From Boletus sp. NGJ (taxonomy: Eukaryota > Basidiomycota > Agaricomycetes > Boletales > Boletaceae): 64,000 nucleotides of DNA. How positions within the stretch are numbered: position 1 is the first letter of the stretch; every line of letters begins with the position of its first letter. The stretch lies in the NCBI GenBank assembly GCA_019096195.1, contig JAGTXK010000275.1:372001-436000 (forward strand), given 5' to 3'. A model generated the notes under the pieces. That model ran no database searches. It was not told the DNA's origin and saw only the letters and a program-made list of their open reading frames with translations. A program made the translations under genes and the position numbers. Shown here piece by piece: positions 38,040 through 49,547 of the stretch.

Positions 38040-38517
38040 TGTAATAATATGGGAAATTTTCAAACTTTTCAAACACTTACTTACTTTTCATTTTCTTCAA
38101 CTCTTTTCTTCACAAGTCACATGACTGTGCACGTGACCGTGGGAACACATCACATGATAGGTCCAGAACCTATGACGTCATATGACATCATACCTCATGT
38201 GATCCACACCCTTTTAATTTCCGCTCTTCTCACACAGCCCTATTAATCTCCGTCTTACCATACGTAGTAATTTATCACACGCACAGCATGGTCCGTGCAC
38301 ACTTTTCTCCTGTATATAAACTAGCACTCTGAAGACTGGCACCCCAGTCTAATCCACTTGTATCTTCCTCCAACAACCTATTAGCTTCGGCCATTGGTCG
38401 TCGTAGGGTTGGGAATATCCAGGACTAAGACTCCTCACCTTATTCGTTAAGCCAGGACTTGTGTAGCCTGCGAGATATTCGAGCCTTGTGGTTTGGTTTC
38501 CGAAAGGGATCATAACA
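38040..38517 (+). repeat. Gypsy LTR, 3' of E2
   Basis: 478 bases, TGTAATAATATGGG to GGATCATAACA. It is of the younger LTR subtype shared with both LTRs of E3. Directly abutted at 38518 by the inverted LTR of E3. Confidence 0.9.
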
Positions 38518-38955
38518 ACTTCGCAGGCTACACGTGTCCTGGCTGAACGAATCAGGTGGGAGAGTCTTAGTCCTGAATATTCCCAACCCTATGATGACCG
38601 GTGGCCGAAGCTAATAGGTTGTTGGAGGAAGATACAAGTGGATTAGACTGGAGTACCAGTCGTCTAAGTGCTAGTTTATATACATGAGGAAAGTGTGCAC
38701 AGACCATGCTGTGCGTGTGATAAATTACTACGTATGGTAAGACGGAGATTAATAGGGCTGTGTGAGAAGAGCAGAAATTAAAAGGGTGTGGATCACATGA
38801 GGTATGATGTTATATGACGTCATAGGTTCTGGACCTATCATGTGATGTGTTCCCACGGTCACGTGCACAGTCACGTGACTTGTGAAGAAAAGAGTTGAAG
38901 AAAATGAAAAGTAAGTAAGTGTTTGAAAAGTTTGAAAATTTCCCATATTATTACA
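38518..38955 (-). repeat. Gypsy LTR, 3' of E3 (minus strand)
   Basis: Same young LTR subtype in minus orientation, shorter than its partner at 44411-44888. It meets the E2 LTR head-on, forming the centre of a palindrome of about 12 kb. Confidence 0.88.
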
Positions 38956-41900
38956 CTACCCCCTCTTTAAGACTCGAATTCCAGGCGAGTCGTTGTTTTT
39001 TCGTTTTCGGTGAAATTTTCATAAGATGAGAATAAAGAAGCGAAAGCTGATAATGAAAGTCCGCGAAGTTTGCGTGGTGCAGAAGGATTAAGACAATGGA
39101 AATCTTGAACTACATCCGGTGCAGTGATGTAAATGTCGTCAGATTCCCAGGTTCAATCGGTTTCATCGTAACCCTTCCAATGAACCAAATATTCTATTTT
39201 GCCTTTCTTCATCTGGGAAGCGGCAATGTAATCAACTTCAAATTGCTCTTCACCTTCTTCGTCAATTTCTATTGCGTTAGGACGAGATTTAGGCTGTCCA
39301 GGCAGCGTATCTCTGTATGGTTTGACGTGAGAAATGTTCACAGTTGGATGGATGTGAACAGAATTAGGTAGTTTGAGCGTTACGGCGTTAGGAAGTACCC
39401 GAGTGATAGTGTAGGGTCCAATCCATTTTTGTGTTAGTTTTTTCACCGTATAGGGAAGTTTTAATTTATCGGTTGAAAGCCAGACTTGCTGACCAATAGA
39501 ATATTCTGGTGCTGTAGATCATTTTTTATTGGAAGAGGTGATCATCCTCTCGCGTGTAGCTTCCAGCGCTTCTTCAATCTCTTTATGATTTCGCCCAATT
39601 TCGTCTGCAAAACCCGTGAGATTCCCTTCGAAACCCATTCGTGGTGTATAGTTTCGTGTGACTTTAAAGGGAATTTCTCCAGTGGCTGTAGTGACGGTAT
39701 TGTTGTGAGAGAATTGGGCTAATTTCAACCATTCAACCCATTCGTTTTGTTTCTTTCCGGCATACGCGCGGAGATACTGCTCGAGATCTCGGTTAACGCG
39801 TTCGGTTTGTCCGTCCGTTTGCGGATGATATGCCATAGAGATTTTTTGTTTTATGCCAAGAAGCTTACAAAGCTCTTGTGTGAAAGCAGAAACGAATTGT
39901 GGTCCTCAGTCTGATACGAGGGTAGAGGGAAGTCCATGTGTTGACCAGACATGGTCTCTAAACAAGATAGCTAGATCTTTTGAAGAACATGTATCGTAAG
40001 TTGGTATAAAAATAACTTCTTTCGAAAATCTGTCCACAACGACACAGATAGCCGTAAATGATTGTGAAGGCGGTAAGCCGGTGATGAAATCTACTGATAA
40101 GTCTTCCCATGGTCTTTTTGCCGCGGGAAGGGGAATGACTTTTCCTGCCGGTGCTTTTTGCTTACCCTTCGTGAGGGCGCACACTTGGCAGTGATCTACG
40201 TAAGTTTTTACGTCCTTTGTGACTCCTGGCCACGAGAAATATCGAGAAAGCGTATGTATAGTTTTAGAATGACTGCCGTGTCCTGCAATAGGCGAATCAT
40301 GACATAATGTAATGATTTCAGTACGTAAAGATTCAGGTATATAGATTTGATCTTTTTCATTTTTGAATAGATTAAGTTCTGAATAGAAAAGGAAGTTGTT
40401 TATAGCGTCGACGTTATGTCTTTTAGATTCTTTTTGTATTTTTGTCATGAGATCAGAAGAAATGGAAACGTGATTTATAAATATAGAAGGAGGAAGGACG
40501 GTGACGTTTTGATTGTGATCTACCACTGCGTCGCCGTGATCTGGTCGTCGAGATAGAGCATCGGCTCTTCCATTAGATGATCCAGGTTTGTATACAAAGG
40601 AATAGTTAAATTCTTGAAGGAGTGCGTGCCAGTGTGCTTGATGTCCGCTAAGCGTTTGAGGCTTTTTCCAATATTCTAGGTTTTTATGATCGGTCCAGAT
40701 TTCAAATCCTTCGCGACCTATTAAATAATGGCACCATTCTTCTAGTGCGCGAATTACTGCAAGTAATTCTTTATTGTAGATCGGGTAATTGCGCTCTGCG
40801 CTGTCAAAAGAGTGAGAGATAAAGGCGACTGGTCGCCAATTACCATCATTGCATAGAGTGGAGAGCACTGCTCCCGTGGCGATGTCTGAAGCATCGGTTT
40901 CCACACGCATTTCTTGATCGCGGTTAGGATACGCGAGAAGTGGTGCTTCCGTAAATTTTCTTTTTAGGTTTATAAATGCTTCTTGTTGATTTGGACCCCA
41001 TTTGAACGGAACATCTTTCTTGGTAAGATCGTTCAGTGGTCGTGCTATTTGTGCGAAGCCTTCTATGAATCGTCTATAATAATTACAGAGTCCGAGAAAG
41101 CCTTGAAGTTGCTTCAAGCGAGTAGGAATTGGCCAATCCATGACCCCAGCTACTTTCTTCAACTGCATTTCTACCCCCTCTTTAGATACCACCATTCCTA
41201 AGAAATCTACTTTTTCTGCCGAGAAGGTACACTTTTCTGGTTTTACGTAAAGGTCGTTTTCGCGTAGACGGCGTAAAACTTCCTTTACAACTTCTTCGTG
41301 TTGCTCTTTTGTCTTTTTTGAAGTGAATATCATAACGTCGTCGATGTAGATGACGACTACTGCATACATGTCGTTAAATATATCGTTCATCATAGTTTGG
41401 AATGTGGGAGGAGAGTTTGTAAGACCGAAATACATAACGGTGGGTTCGTATGCTCCGATAGGGGTAACGAATGCTGCTTTCCATTCGTTGCCTTCTTTAA
41501 TGCGGACATTGTTATATCCCCATCGGAGATCCATGGCTGTAAATAGATCTGCATTTTTGAGTCGATCAATTAATTGCAGAATAAGAGGGAGTGGATAGGA
41601 GTTCTTGATCGTTCCTTCGTTTAAATAACGATAGTCCATGACCATTCGTTTTTTGCCGTCTTTTTTAGGAATGAAGAATACGGGAGATGTCTGTGGAGAT
41701 TTGGAGGGTTTGACATAACCCTTTTTGACTTCCTTTTCGATGAACGTTCTGACTTCTTCCATTTCGATGTCCGAAAGGGGAATAACACGTCCTTTCTTGG
41801 GGATGAAGTCTTCTTTGAGATCAATTGCGTGATCCCAGTATTTTCGTAAAGGCATTCTCTGAGATTCTTTCTCCGAAAAGACATCTAAGAATTCATGATA

Positions 41901-44410
41901 AGTTAGTGGAACTTTTTCTTTTAGTCCTTCTTCTATTGTACGTAGTTGGGTTGGTTCGTAAGAGGAAGTGGGTCCTCGACCCATAATTTTACAGTAAGAA
42001 GTACAGCGAGGAAATGTAATTGTTTGTTTTACCCAGTCGATGTCAGGGTTATGACGATATAGCCAGTCATACCCGATGATCATTCGATGAGTTCCTAATT
42101 TAGATATGTAAGCGTCTATAACTTCGTAGTGTCCTTCGATTTCCACCATCAGGGTTACCGCATGACGGATCGGTCCGATTGCTCCTTCCGAACTGTCAGC
42201 GTTATGTATCTTAATGGGGTTGTCGATGGTATAAAAAGGTATTCCGTGTCTTTTTACATAGTCCTGATCGATAAACGTATGCAACGCTCCCGAATCCAGG
42301 AGGGACTGGAAACGGTAACGCGACCACTGGCCGTTAACGTTGCACGATACTATGGTTTCAAGGGAGAATTCTCCACCATAGGAAAGTGTTGATGCTTGGT
42401 TTAACATGACCTTTGTGGGTTTATATATATTCGATATTTTTTGTTGTTTTACGAGGGAATTAAGTACACTTAATTCTGGTGCCACGCTCAATTGAGACGC
42501 CCTCGCAGATTTCATAGATAATTTACGTAGTACAGCGGAGAGATCAGAGATAGGGAAATCGGTACTTGTACATGTCGTAAGAGAAGATGAAAAAGATGAA
42601 GAAAGTTCTTGCCGCTGAGTTCCCTCTGTACTCATTGGCGCTGTCCATTTAAAGCCTGTGCAGCTCTGGCTTTTGCTTCTACTTCAAACTTATCGCGATA
42701 GTATGCTTCTGCCTCATCAGAAACATATGTCCTTGCTGCTACACTTGGTACCGCTGTAGCTGCGGGAGGTTGCGGGAGTGGTCGTTGTGCGTAAGCGTGG
42801 GATTGGGTTTCATTAAAAAAATGGGGATACTCGTTTTCTCCCTGATTTTGCTCGGTGTACGAGCCTTGGTTCCAGTCCCAAATCTGGCGTTGCATGGGTG
42901 GACGACCAGTCCGTTTGAAAGGGTTTGTCAGGCAGTTGGGTTTGATGTGGCCGGGTTTGCCACAATGGAAACAGGTTCTGGTTTCCTTGGGGGGTCCAGC
43001 CTGCTGGATACCTATTTTCATGGGTGCACCGCAACCCGGTTGTGTTCCTACTGCCGTGTAGGTTGGACGAAATGAATTTTGTGGGGGTTGCCCACGGGGA
43101 GGAGGGAAGGATGATCGCGGCGGTTGAGATCTGTGAGGGGGGCCACGCTCGTTCATGATCTGTTCGAATGCCCGACCTATTGTTCTGTAGTTTATGACTA
43201 GATCTTCATAGTCAAAATTGCAGGTGGGGCTATTCAAATGAGAACGTTCGTAAATCTTGTAGTCTACTGCCTTCTTCAGTAGAACTTCGGCGTGGTGATC
43301 GTCGATATACGACTCTTTTCTCAAGATCTCAAAGCGTTGTAGGAATAGGTCAATAGGATGACCGTTTTGTTTTAAGGCCTCGAGTTTCCTTAACGACTCG
43401 TGGGCCAAAGTATCGATACAGAAGTGGGTTTTGATTTGCTCCTGTAACCTATTCCAGGTGGGTCAAGCATCAGCTCCTTTTGCCGGTAGCAATACCCCGT
43501 TTGCATCCGTCTCGATCGTTGCTTCTTCATCAAGGTAGTGTTCCATGATGAGTTGTGTGAAGGATTCCGCTTTTCCTTCAAGACGGGAAAGGACCGCGAT
43601 GTCCATAATTTTGTTGTTTTTCCATTTCTGGGCGTCAACCCAGAGCCAGAGCTTAATCCACCAAGGGCGGAAGGATGACCTTGTGCCGTCCCATTTTCCA
43701 GGATCGGCAATCTTCTTTGTGATATTTTCTTTGTCTCGCTCCTAAGTAAGGTCGGCGAGCTTTTGAACGAGTTCATCAATGTCGACTCTAGACATATCGT
43801 TGGTTTGGTCTTAGGAGGGATGTGGGGCGAAGGTAGGAGCAGAAGTATTGGATGCGATAAAGTGCGAATGCGGAGGATGGGCGGAGAGGTCTAACTTTGT
43901 CGGGATTTCTGATGTATGTTTTCTTTTTCCTGCGTCGGTCTTCTTTCAGAACCTTACTACCAGATATCTTGCAATCCGGTTCTGGGGTTCCTACACCTTC
44001 GTAGGAGTCGAAGTATAGATCGTTGAAAATGGTGGGCAACGGTGATAGGGGTTCCGGAGTATGACTGCTTTTACTACAAGCAGGTGTAGCACAGGAGAAA
44101 GGCGAGATAAATCCCCCTAACGCTACTTCGTGACGTCACAGGTAATCACGAGAACCTGGGTTCACTATCGTAGAACCAGCGTACGCTCAAGTCGGCAACC
44201 ACCTGAGAAGTGGGGCTAGTGCACTATGCCCGGCAGCAACGTTATCCTTATTTATGACGCTGGACGAGCATATATTCAAGCGTTTCGGCGAGTGTTTTTC
44301 TTGTCACCGTCAAGTGGTGAATACTATGCAGATGTCCCTTAAAACGCTGGGCCCGCGTATATCTCCTTAGCTCTGGAGTCCGAGCGTTGTGTATGATAGT
44401 CTAATCCAAG
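38956..44410 (-). mobile_element. Gypsy body E3 (gag-pol with chromodomain), young, broken
   Basis: Minus-strand body nearly identical in organisation to E2. Leader lies below 44410; gag about 44040-42632, with the zinc knuckle near 42973-42932; pol from about 42635 downward, including protease, reverse transcriptase (YIDDV near 41350), RNase H and integrase; chromodomain near 39200-39080. One pol stretch of more than 900 codons is still open. About five breaks remain visible, so it is not whole. CG content is high, which suggests recent insertion. Confidence 0.9.
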
Positions 44411-44888
44411 TGTTATGATCCCTTTCAGAAACCAAACCACAAGGCTCGAATATCTCGCAGGCTACACAAGTCCTGGCTTAACGAATAAGGTGAGGAGTCT
44501 TAGTCCTGGATATTCCCAACCCTACGACGACCAATGGCCGAAGCTAATAGGTTGTTGGAGGAAGATACAAGTGGATTAGACTGGGGTGCCAGTCTTCAGA
44601 GTGCTAGTTTATATACAGGAGAAAAGTGTGCACGGACCATGCTGTGCGTGTGATAAATTACTACGTATGGTAAGACGGAGATTAATAGGGCTGTGTGAGA
44701 AGAGCGGAAATTAAAAGGGTGTGGATCACATGAGGTATGATGTCATATGACGTCATAGGTTCTGGACCTATCATGTGATGTGTTCCCACGGTCACGTGCA
44801 CAGTCATGTGACTTGTGAAGAAAAGAGTTGAAGAAAATGAAAAGTAAGTAAGTGTTTGAAAAGTTTGAAAATTTCCCATATTATTACA
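44411..44888 (-). repeat. Gypsy LTR, 5' of E3 (minus strand)
   Basis: 478 bases, young subtype. On the plus strand it runs from TGTTATGATCCC to CATATTATTACA. It is followed without a gap by a plus-strand piece of an E1-type element. Confidence 0.9.
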
Positions 44889-45084
44889 CTTGGGAATCCG
44901 AGGAAATTCACATCACTGCACTAAATGTAGTTAAAGATTTCCATCGTCTTAACCCATCCGCACCATGCAAGCTTCGTGGTTTATCCATCTCAGCATTTGC
45001 TTCTCTATTTACTCCTTATGAAAACTTCACCAAAAATGAAAAAACAACAACTCGCCTGGAATTCGAGTCTTAAAGAGGGGGTAG
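44889..45084 (+). mobile_element. Tail of an E1-type Gypsy (end of chromodomain and purine tract)
   Basis: Starts within the chromodomain (TWESEEIHITALNVVKDF register) and runs to the end of pol and the AAAGAGGGGG tract before the right outer LTR. It is nearly identical to 31829-32014, the same segment of E1, so the nest carries this segment twice. Confidence 0.88.
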
Positions 45085-45564
45085 TGTTATAATATACGAA
45101 ATTTTCAAACTTTTCATATAAACACTTACATTTCATTTTCATCAACCTTTTTCTTCATAAATCACATGACTGTGCACGTGACCATGGGAACATATCACAT
45201 GACAGGTCTAGAACCTATGACATCATATGACGTCACACCTCATGTGATCCATGACTCTTTTAATTTCCGCTCTTCTCACACAGCCCCTTTAATCTCCATA
45301 TTACTATACTTAGTAAATTATCACATGCACTGCTTGGTCTGTGCACATCTCTCTCATGTATATAAAGTAGCACTTTCACGACTGGAATCCCCAGTCTAAT
45401 CCACTTGTATTCTTCCTCCAACAACTCATTAGCTTTGGCCACTCTGGTCATTGTAGGGTTGGGAATAGTACGGACTAAGACTCCCCACCTCATCCGTTGA
45501 GCCAGGCTTCGTGTAACCTGCGAATAGTTTGAGCCTTGTGGTTTGTGCCAAAAGGTTCATAACA
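45085..45564 (+). repeat. Right outer Gypsy LTR
   Basis: 480 bases, TGTTATAATATACG to TTCATAACA, followed by the duplication ATCAC at 45565-45569. It matches the left outer LTR in its CG-depleted variants. Confidence 0.92.
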
Positions 45565-46632
45565 ATCACTTACCTGAGTTGAAACCAAAGATTGTTCTTT
45601 AAGTAGGTCACTGACCTTCTTGCTTGTCACCTTCTTACCATTCTTGAAGATCAGTTGCTATGCTTTGTCAATACATGCTTGGTATGCCTTGTTGTTTGTT
45701 TGGATTTCTACTCTACGCATTACCATATCTGACAGTTTCCCCATCTGGGAGATATCCACCTTCTTGACAAGACACTGGGAACAGGGACATTGCCCAAGGA
45801 ATTTGGTACATGATAGTAGGACCCTGTTTTGTATATAGTTAGCTTACAAATAGACTGCAAGATTCAGAATACTACGTACTTTTCGGGGTAATCCACAGAA
45901 TAGCTGGGAAAAAAATGGGGAAAGAAGTGCCAGATGATACCATCAGCGCACACTGAATCAATATACCACCTCTGTGTGCGTCAACAAACTCCTTATTGAG
46001 GATTTGTCTCCAAATCACATGCATGAATTCACGTCTGAAGTGGGTATAGAGCTTATCTGTTGACACCTCTCCATATATGTTGAGATATATATCTTGAAAG
46101 TTGTCTGGTAACTAGATAATTTATCAGTAAGAAATGTTATGTCAAATGATAAACACTTATGGAGGGAATATATGCAATATGGTAACATGCCACTGCAGTT
46201 GGCTTCCCGCAGATGTACTTGGACTGGTTCCTGAAGAAAAGATAAACTGGCCAGAGTGATGCATCACCAAAATTGGTGAGCTGTGTAGTGTCAGACCATA
46301 TCATTAAAGAAGCAACAACTCACTCGTAGTTATCTCCTAGATCTCTAGGTAAGGAATTGATTTCTTTGTGCATATCAAGTATTTGAGGGGAGGTATACAC
46401 TTCTGAGTAAATGTAGACTTTTCTTCCATCTGCAGTGATCCAGAACTGTTTGAAAGGGGTTATGTGAAATGTAGTGAAGACACTATCCACAAACACAGAT
46501 TTCATGATATCAGTGATTGACCTGTGAATGACATTTTCAATGTGAAGGGAGGGAATGGTTGGGTCTGTTTCCAAGGCATACTTGACCCCCTCTTTTACAA
46601 GGAGGAAATCAAATGAGGAGCAGATCCAGCTA
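45565..46632 (-). pseudogene. Plavaka transposase, N-proximal part
   Basis: Read downward from about 46620: VKYALETDPTIPSLHIEN, FTTFHITPFKQFW, VYIYSEVYTSPQILDMHKEI (to about 46330). After a gap comes LMIWSDTTQLTNFGDASLWP, VYLFFRNQSKYICGKPT and YHIAYIPSI (about 46310-46160), then an intron, LPDNFQDIYLNIYGEVSTDK and LYTHFRREFMHVIWRQILNK, then CPCSQCLVKKVDISQMGKLS, ending KVSDLLKEQSLVSTQ at a GTAAGT donor (45571). This is the known Plavaka order. The Gypsy nest lies in the following intron. At its upstream end it is cut by element R. In-frame stops (for example in DKA*Q near 45660) mark it as dead. Confidence 0.85.
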
Positions 46633-48829
46633 TATTAGTAAATATAGGATTTCATCATAGTGCTCATAGTGCCATAGTAGTTTCATAGATAACTCATATG
46701 TAGTATTCATAGTATCATAGTACCATAGTACCATAGCATTTCATAGTGTTCATAGTGTTCATAGTGTCTGAAACGACCACTGGTTATACCACCTATTTAT
46801 TAGCACTCCTATCCACACTTTCGCACTACCCATAGACGATGCACTCGCCTCCTACAACCAACCTCCATCCTAGCCTCACCTCGCATACACCTAGAGTAGT
46901 CACTCACCGTATCCGCCCCCATACGATACACCATACCACCGACTACACCCACGTACACTTTCATTAGTTGTACCCTCGTCGTGCCCGCTACACCACGACA
47001 CCAAGTAGCCTCACGGCTAAACCCCGGCTTCACAGCCACAAGCCAGACCCGCACGCCTCTAAACTACGCCACCCCCGTGGATCTACCTAATGCAGTGCTC
47101 GGTAGCCACACCCCGTGATACAACACTGTACAATGACAGAAACCCCTCTGTCACGTATACGCTCGTTACACGCACGCCCCCCCGTAGATAGTACCTGACG
47201 CAGAGCTCGGTACACTACGAAAGTACTAATCAGGAGCCCGCCTCCAGATCCTCGATTCCCGCTCACCCCGATCCCTGGCCCATGCCACAGATCACTCCCG
47301 ACGACACCCCACGGTATCCCCACCAAGTACTAATCAAGCCCACGCTAGATTAACCCAAGTACTGATCAGGCGAACGTCAGATCACAAGACCTAGACAAGA
47401 CCCGATCTATCACCCGATACGATCTCGTCTCGATACCAGATCCAATGATCACCCTACGCGATGTCTTATGCATCACCCCTCCATTTCCCCTCTCGTCTCC
47501 ATTCCTATCTATTAGTTCCCCCTTAGATATATCACACATAGCCATGCCTAGAGCGCTTCAGACTACATTTCACTTACATGCGCACACCACACGCATCTCA
47601 TTCCATCGTTTCTCCCTTTTGCCATTGGACACTAACATTTCCTCGTTCCTGTGATGTCATACCCAGTACCCTACGATGTCATAGCATAGCACGGTCCATG
47701 TGCCACTACCGGTAGTATATAAGTAGCCGGTAGAGTACCATGTTTCACCTAGCCTTGAAATTGCCTTTCTCTCTGTCGCATATTGCTTTAGTTAGCAACG
47801 CTTCAGATATTAGGTCTAGGTTTCTTTCTTTTGTTCATTGCAAGTTCCTTTCAGTGTCATAGTATTGAAAGTGTATTCATAGTGTTCATAGTATCATAGT
47901 GTCATAATACCATAGCATTTCATAGCATTCATAGTACATCCATAGTAGTCATAGTCATAGTAGTAATTTTAAGCTAAACCTAAACCTAAACCTAAATCAA
48001 AAGTATACAAAAAGTGTAGTCAAAGGTGTAGTCAAATGTTGTACAAAAAGTGTAGGAAAGAGTGCAATACAGTGTAGCAAAAATGCGCACCAAATGTAGC
48101 AAAAGTATAGCAAACAAAGTGTAGTAAAAAAAAAGCAAGCAAAAGTGTAGGAGAGTGTAGTACAGTGTAGCAAACAAAGTGTACCAAAAGTGTACCAAAA
48201 GTGCACACCAAAGTGTAGTAAAAGTGTAGTCACAAAGTGTACCAAAAGTGTAGACCTATATTCAAAAAATATCCAAGTCCATTTTTCCACACTCAGTGTT
48301 AAAAAAGCAGACATTGTTTGTGCCACCATTCTTATATAAACAAGCCAGACTTCAAAAACTTTCCTACACTCTCTTGTTTCTTAATTTTATCCTTCTCTAC
48401 TCATTACATGAAGTCAACACTTTACTTTGTAAATCATTAGGTTTGGGATTAGGATTGAGATTGGAACTGGGACTGGGACTGGGATTAGAATTATAATTAG
48501 AATTAGAATTAGAATTAGTAGAATTAATATTTGATTGAATTTGAAATTAGAATTGGCTTGAAATTGGATTAGAATTAGAATGAGAATTAGAATTGCTAAG
48601 CCACTATGGAAGCACTATGTATGGCATCACTATGACCACACTATGAGACACTATGAGAATACTATGAGACACTGAGAATACTATGACAGACTATGGCCAT
48701 ACTATGAACAGACTATGAAACACTATTATAGTACTATCAAACCACTATCCAGTTGGACCCTCACTATGAGCACTATGTTACTGTCCAGTACTGTCCAGCA
48801 CTGGACAGTTAGTCCTGTTTTTACTGATG
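46633..48829 (-). mobile_element. Non-autonomous TIR element, copy R, with a nested solo LTR
   Basis: Inverted second copy of the element at 5197-6383. Its plus-strand left end, TATTAGTAAATATAGGATTT, is a C-to-T variant of the L end, and its right end reads GTCCTGTTTTTACTGATG (48812-48829). It is flanked by TA on both sides (46631-46632 and 48830-48831). The solo LTR-B 46769-47853 is nested inside; without it and its 5-base duplication the element is about 1107 bases. It has the same internal repeat blocks as copy L, in reverse order. Confidence 0.82.
46769..47853 (+). mobile_element. Solo LTR (LTR-B family) inside element R
   Basis: Fossil solo LTR of 1085 bases, TGAAACGACC to CCTTTCA, with a perfect duplication GTGTC at 46764-46768 and 47854-47858. 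The insertion splits a run of CATAGT-like repeats of element R. It keeps many CG sites, so it is fairly young. Confidence 0.93.
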
Positions 48830-48831
48830 TA

Positions 48832-49379
48832 CTTCAAAAACAGTGTGTCGATTATATGTTGGTGTATATTTCTAAAATAAACTTCGGGTTGATTATTTGT
48901 TGATATAAGGGATACTGACCACAGTTTCGCCAGCACCAATATATAAGTATTGCCCCAGGCAATACTCTATTTGGATACTTTAAATACTTACCCTACTATT
49001 TTCTTCAACAAAACTTCTTGTTTTGACTGACCTTTAGACTTGGCCACCACACCTACCAACATTTCAACTTTTCACGAGCATATCTTTCCTTGTAAGTATT
49101 ACAAGTTTACTCCTGGCAACTTTGTCAGTCTAAATTACAACTTCTGTTTTCACCTTTTGCCTAACCTTTAGACCACATTTAAAGATCGCTGGCTGCGTTG
49201 TGTGAGAGACTCTTCTAGGAGGTTTCCTAGAGGCTCTTTGGAGGTTCTTGGAAGGTTCTTTCAAAAATAATACAATATCTATTTTTAGAATGCAGGAGGC
49301 TGTACACCTTATAGGTCAAAAAGTTGTGACATAAAAAACTGGCCTTTTAGGTCTCTATTGGTACCGAGGAGATGCTGCC
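48832..49379. other. Unassigned AT-rich spacer
   Basis: No protein recognised. The stretch around 48900-49085 has promoter-like features (AATATATAAGTATT near 48940) and could be an LTR or part of an older transposon leader. No matching copy occurs in the window. Confidence 0.3.
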
Positions 49380-49382
49380 TAA

Positions 49383-49504
49383 GGTCTTGTTCAAGTAATG
49401 AAAAGGTGAAACAGAACTTTCGGCTTTGTGTCATGTGCTGTCACATGCAACTGCCAACATGACTCACACTACCACTCGGGATTGTCTGGATCACACTGAC
49501 TGCA
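49383..49504 (+). repeat. Left terminal inverted repeat of Harbinger
   Basis: Pairs with 52338-52459. At least six differences are TG or CA here where the right arm has CG. Confidence 0.92.
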
Positions 49505-49547
49505 TACCTAGTAACCCATCAAGCCCTTAGCCCTGTCCTCTATCTCC

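Larger units (their letters stand above)
24989..45564 (+). mobile_element. Nest of chromodomain Gypsy elements inserted in a Plavaka intron
   Basis: A 20.6 kb insertion bounded by LTRs at 24989-25467 and 45085-45564 and by a perfect 5-base duplication, ATCAC, at 24984-24988 and 45565-45569. The flanks join as one Plavaka intron, just downstream of a GTAAGT donor. Inside lie, in order, an old plus-strand Gypsy body, a middle LTR, a second plus-strand body, two abutting LTRs in opposite orientation, a minus-strand body, another LTR and a short plus-strand tail with the right LTR. All belong to one chromodomain Ty3/Gypsy (chromovirus) family. The outer LTRs show heavy CG loss, the inner ones little. 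Confidence 0.88.

Noticed and set aside
5197-48829. Giant transposon with 1.2 kb terminal inverted repeats spanning 43 kb
   Set aside because: Each supposed terminal repeat is itself a complete element with inverted ends on both sides, and R has its own TA duplication. Two copies in opposite orientation explain the pattern.
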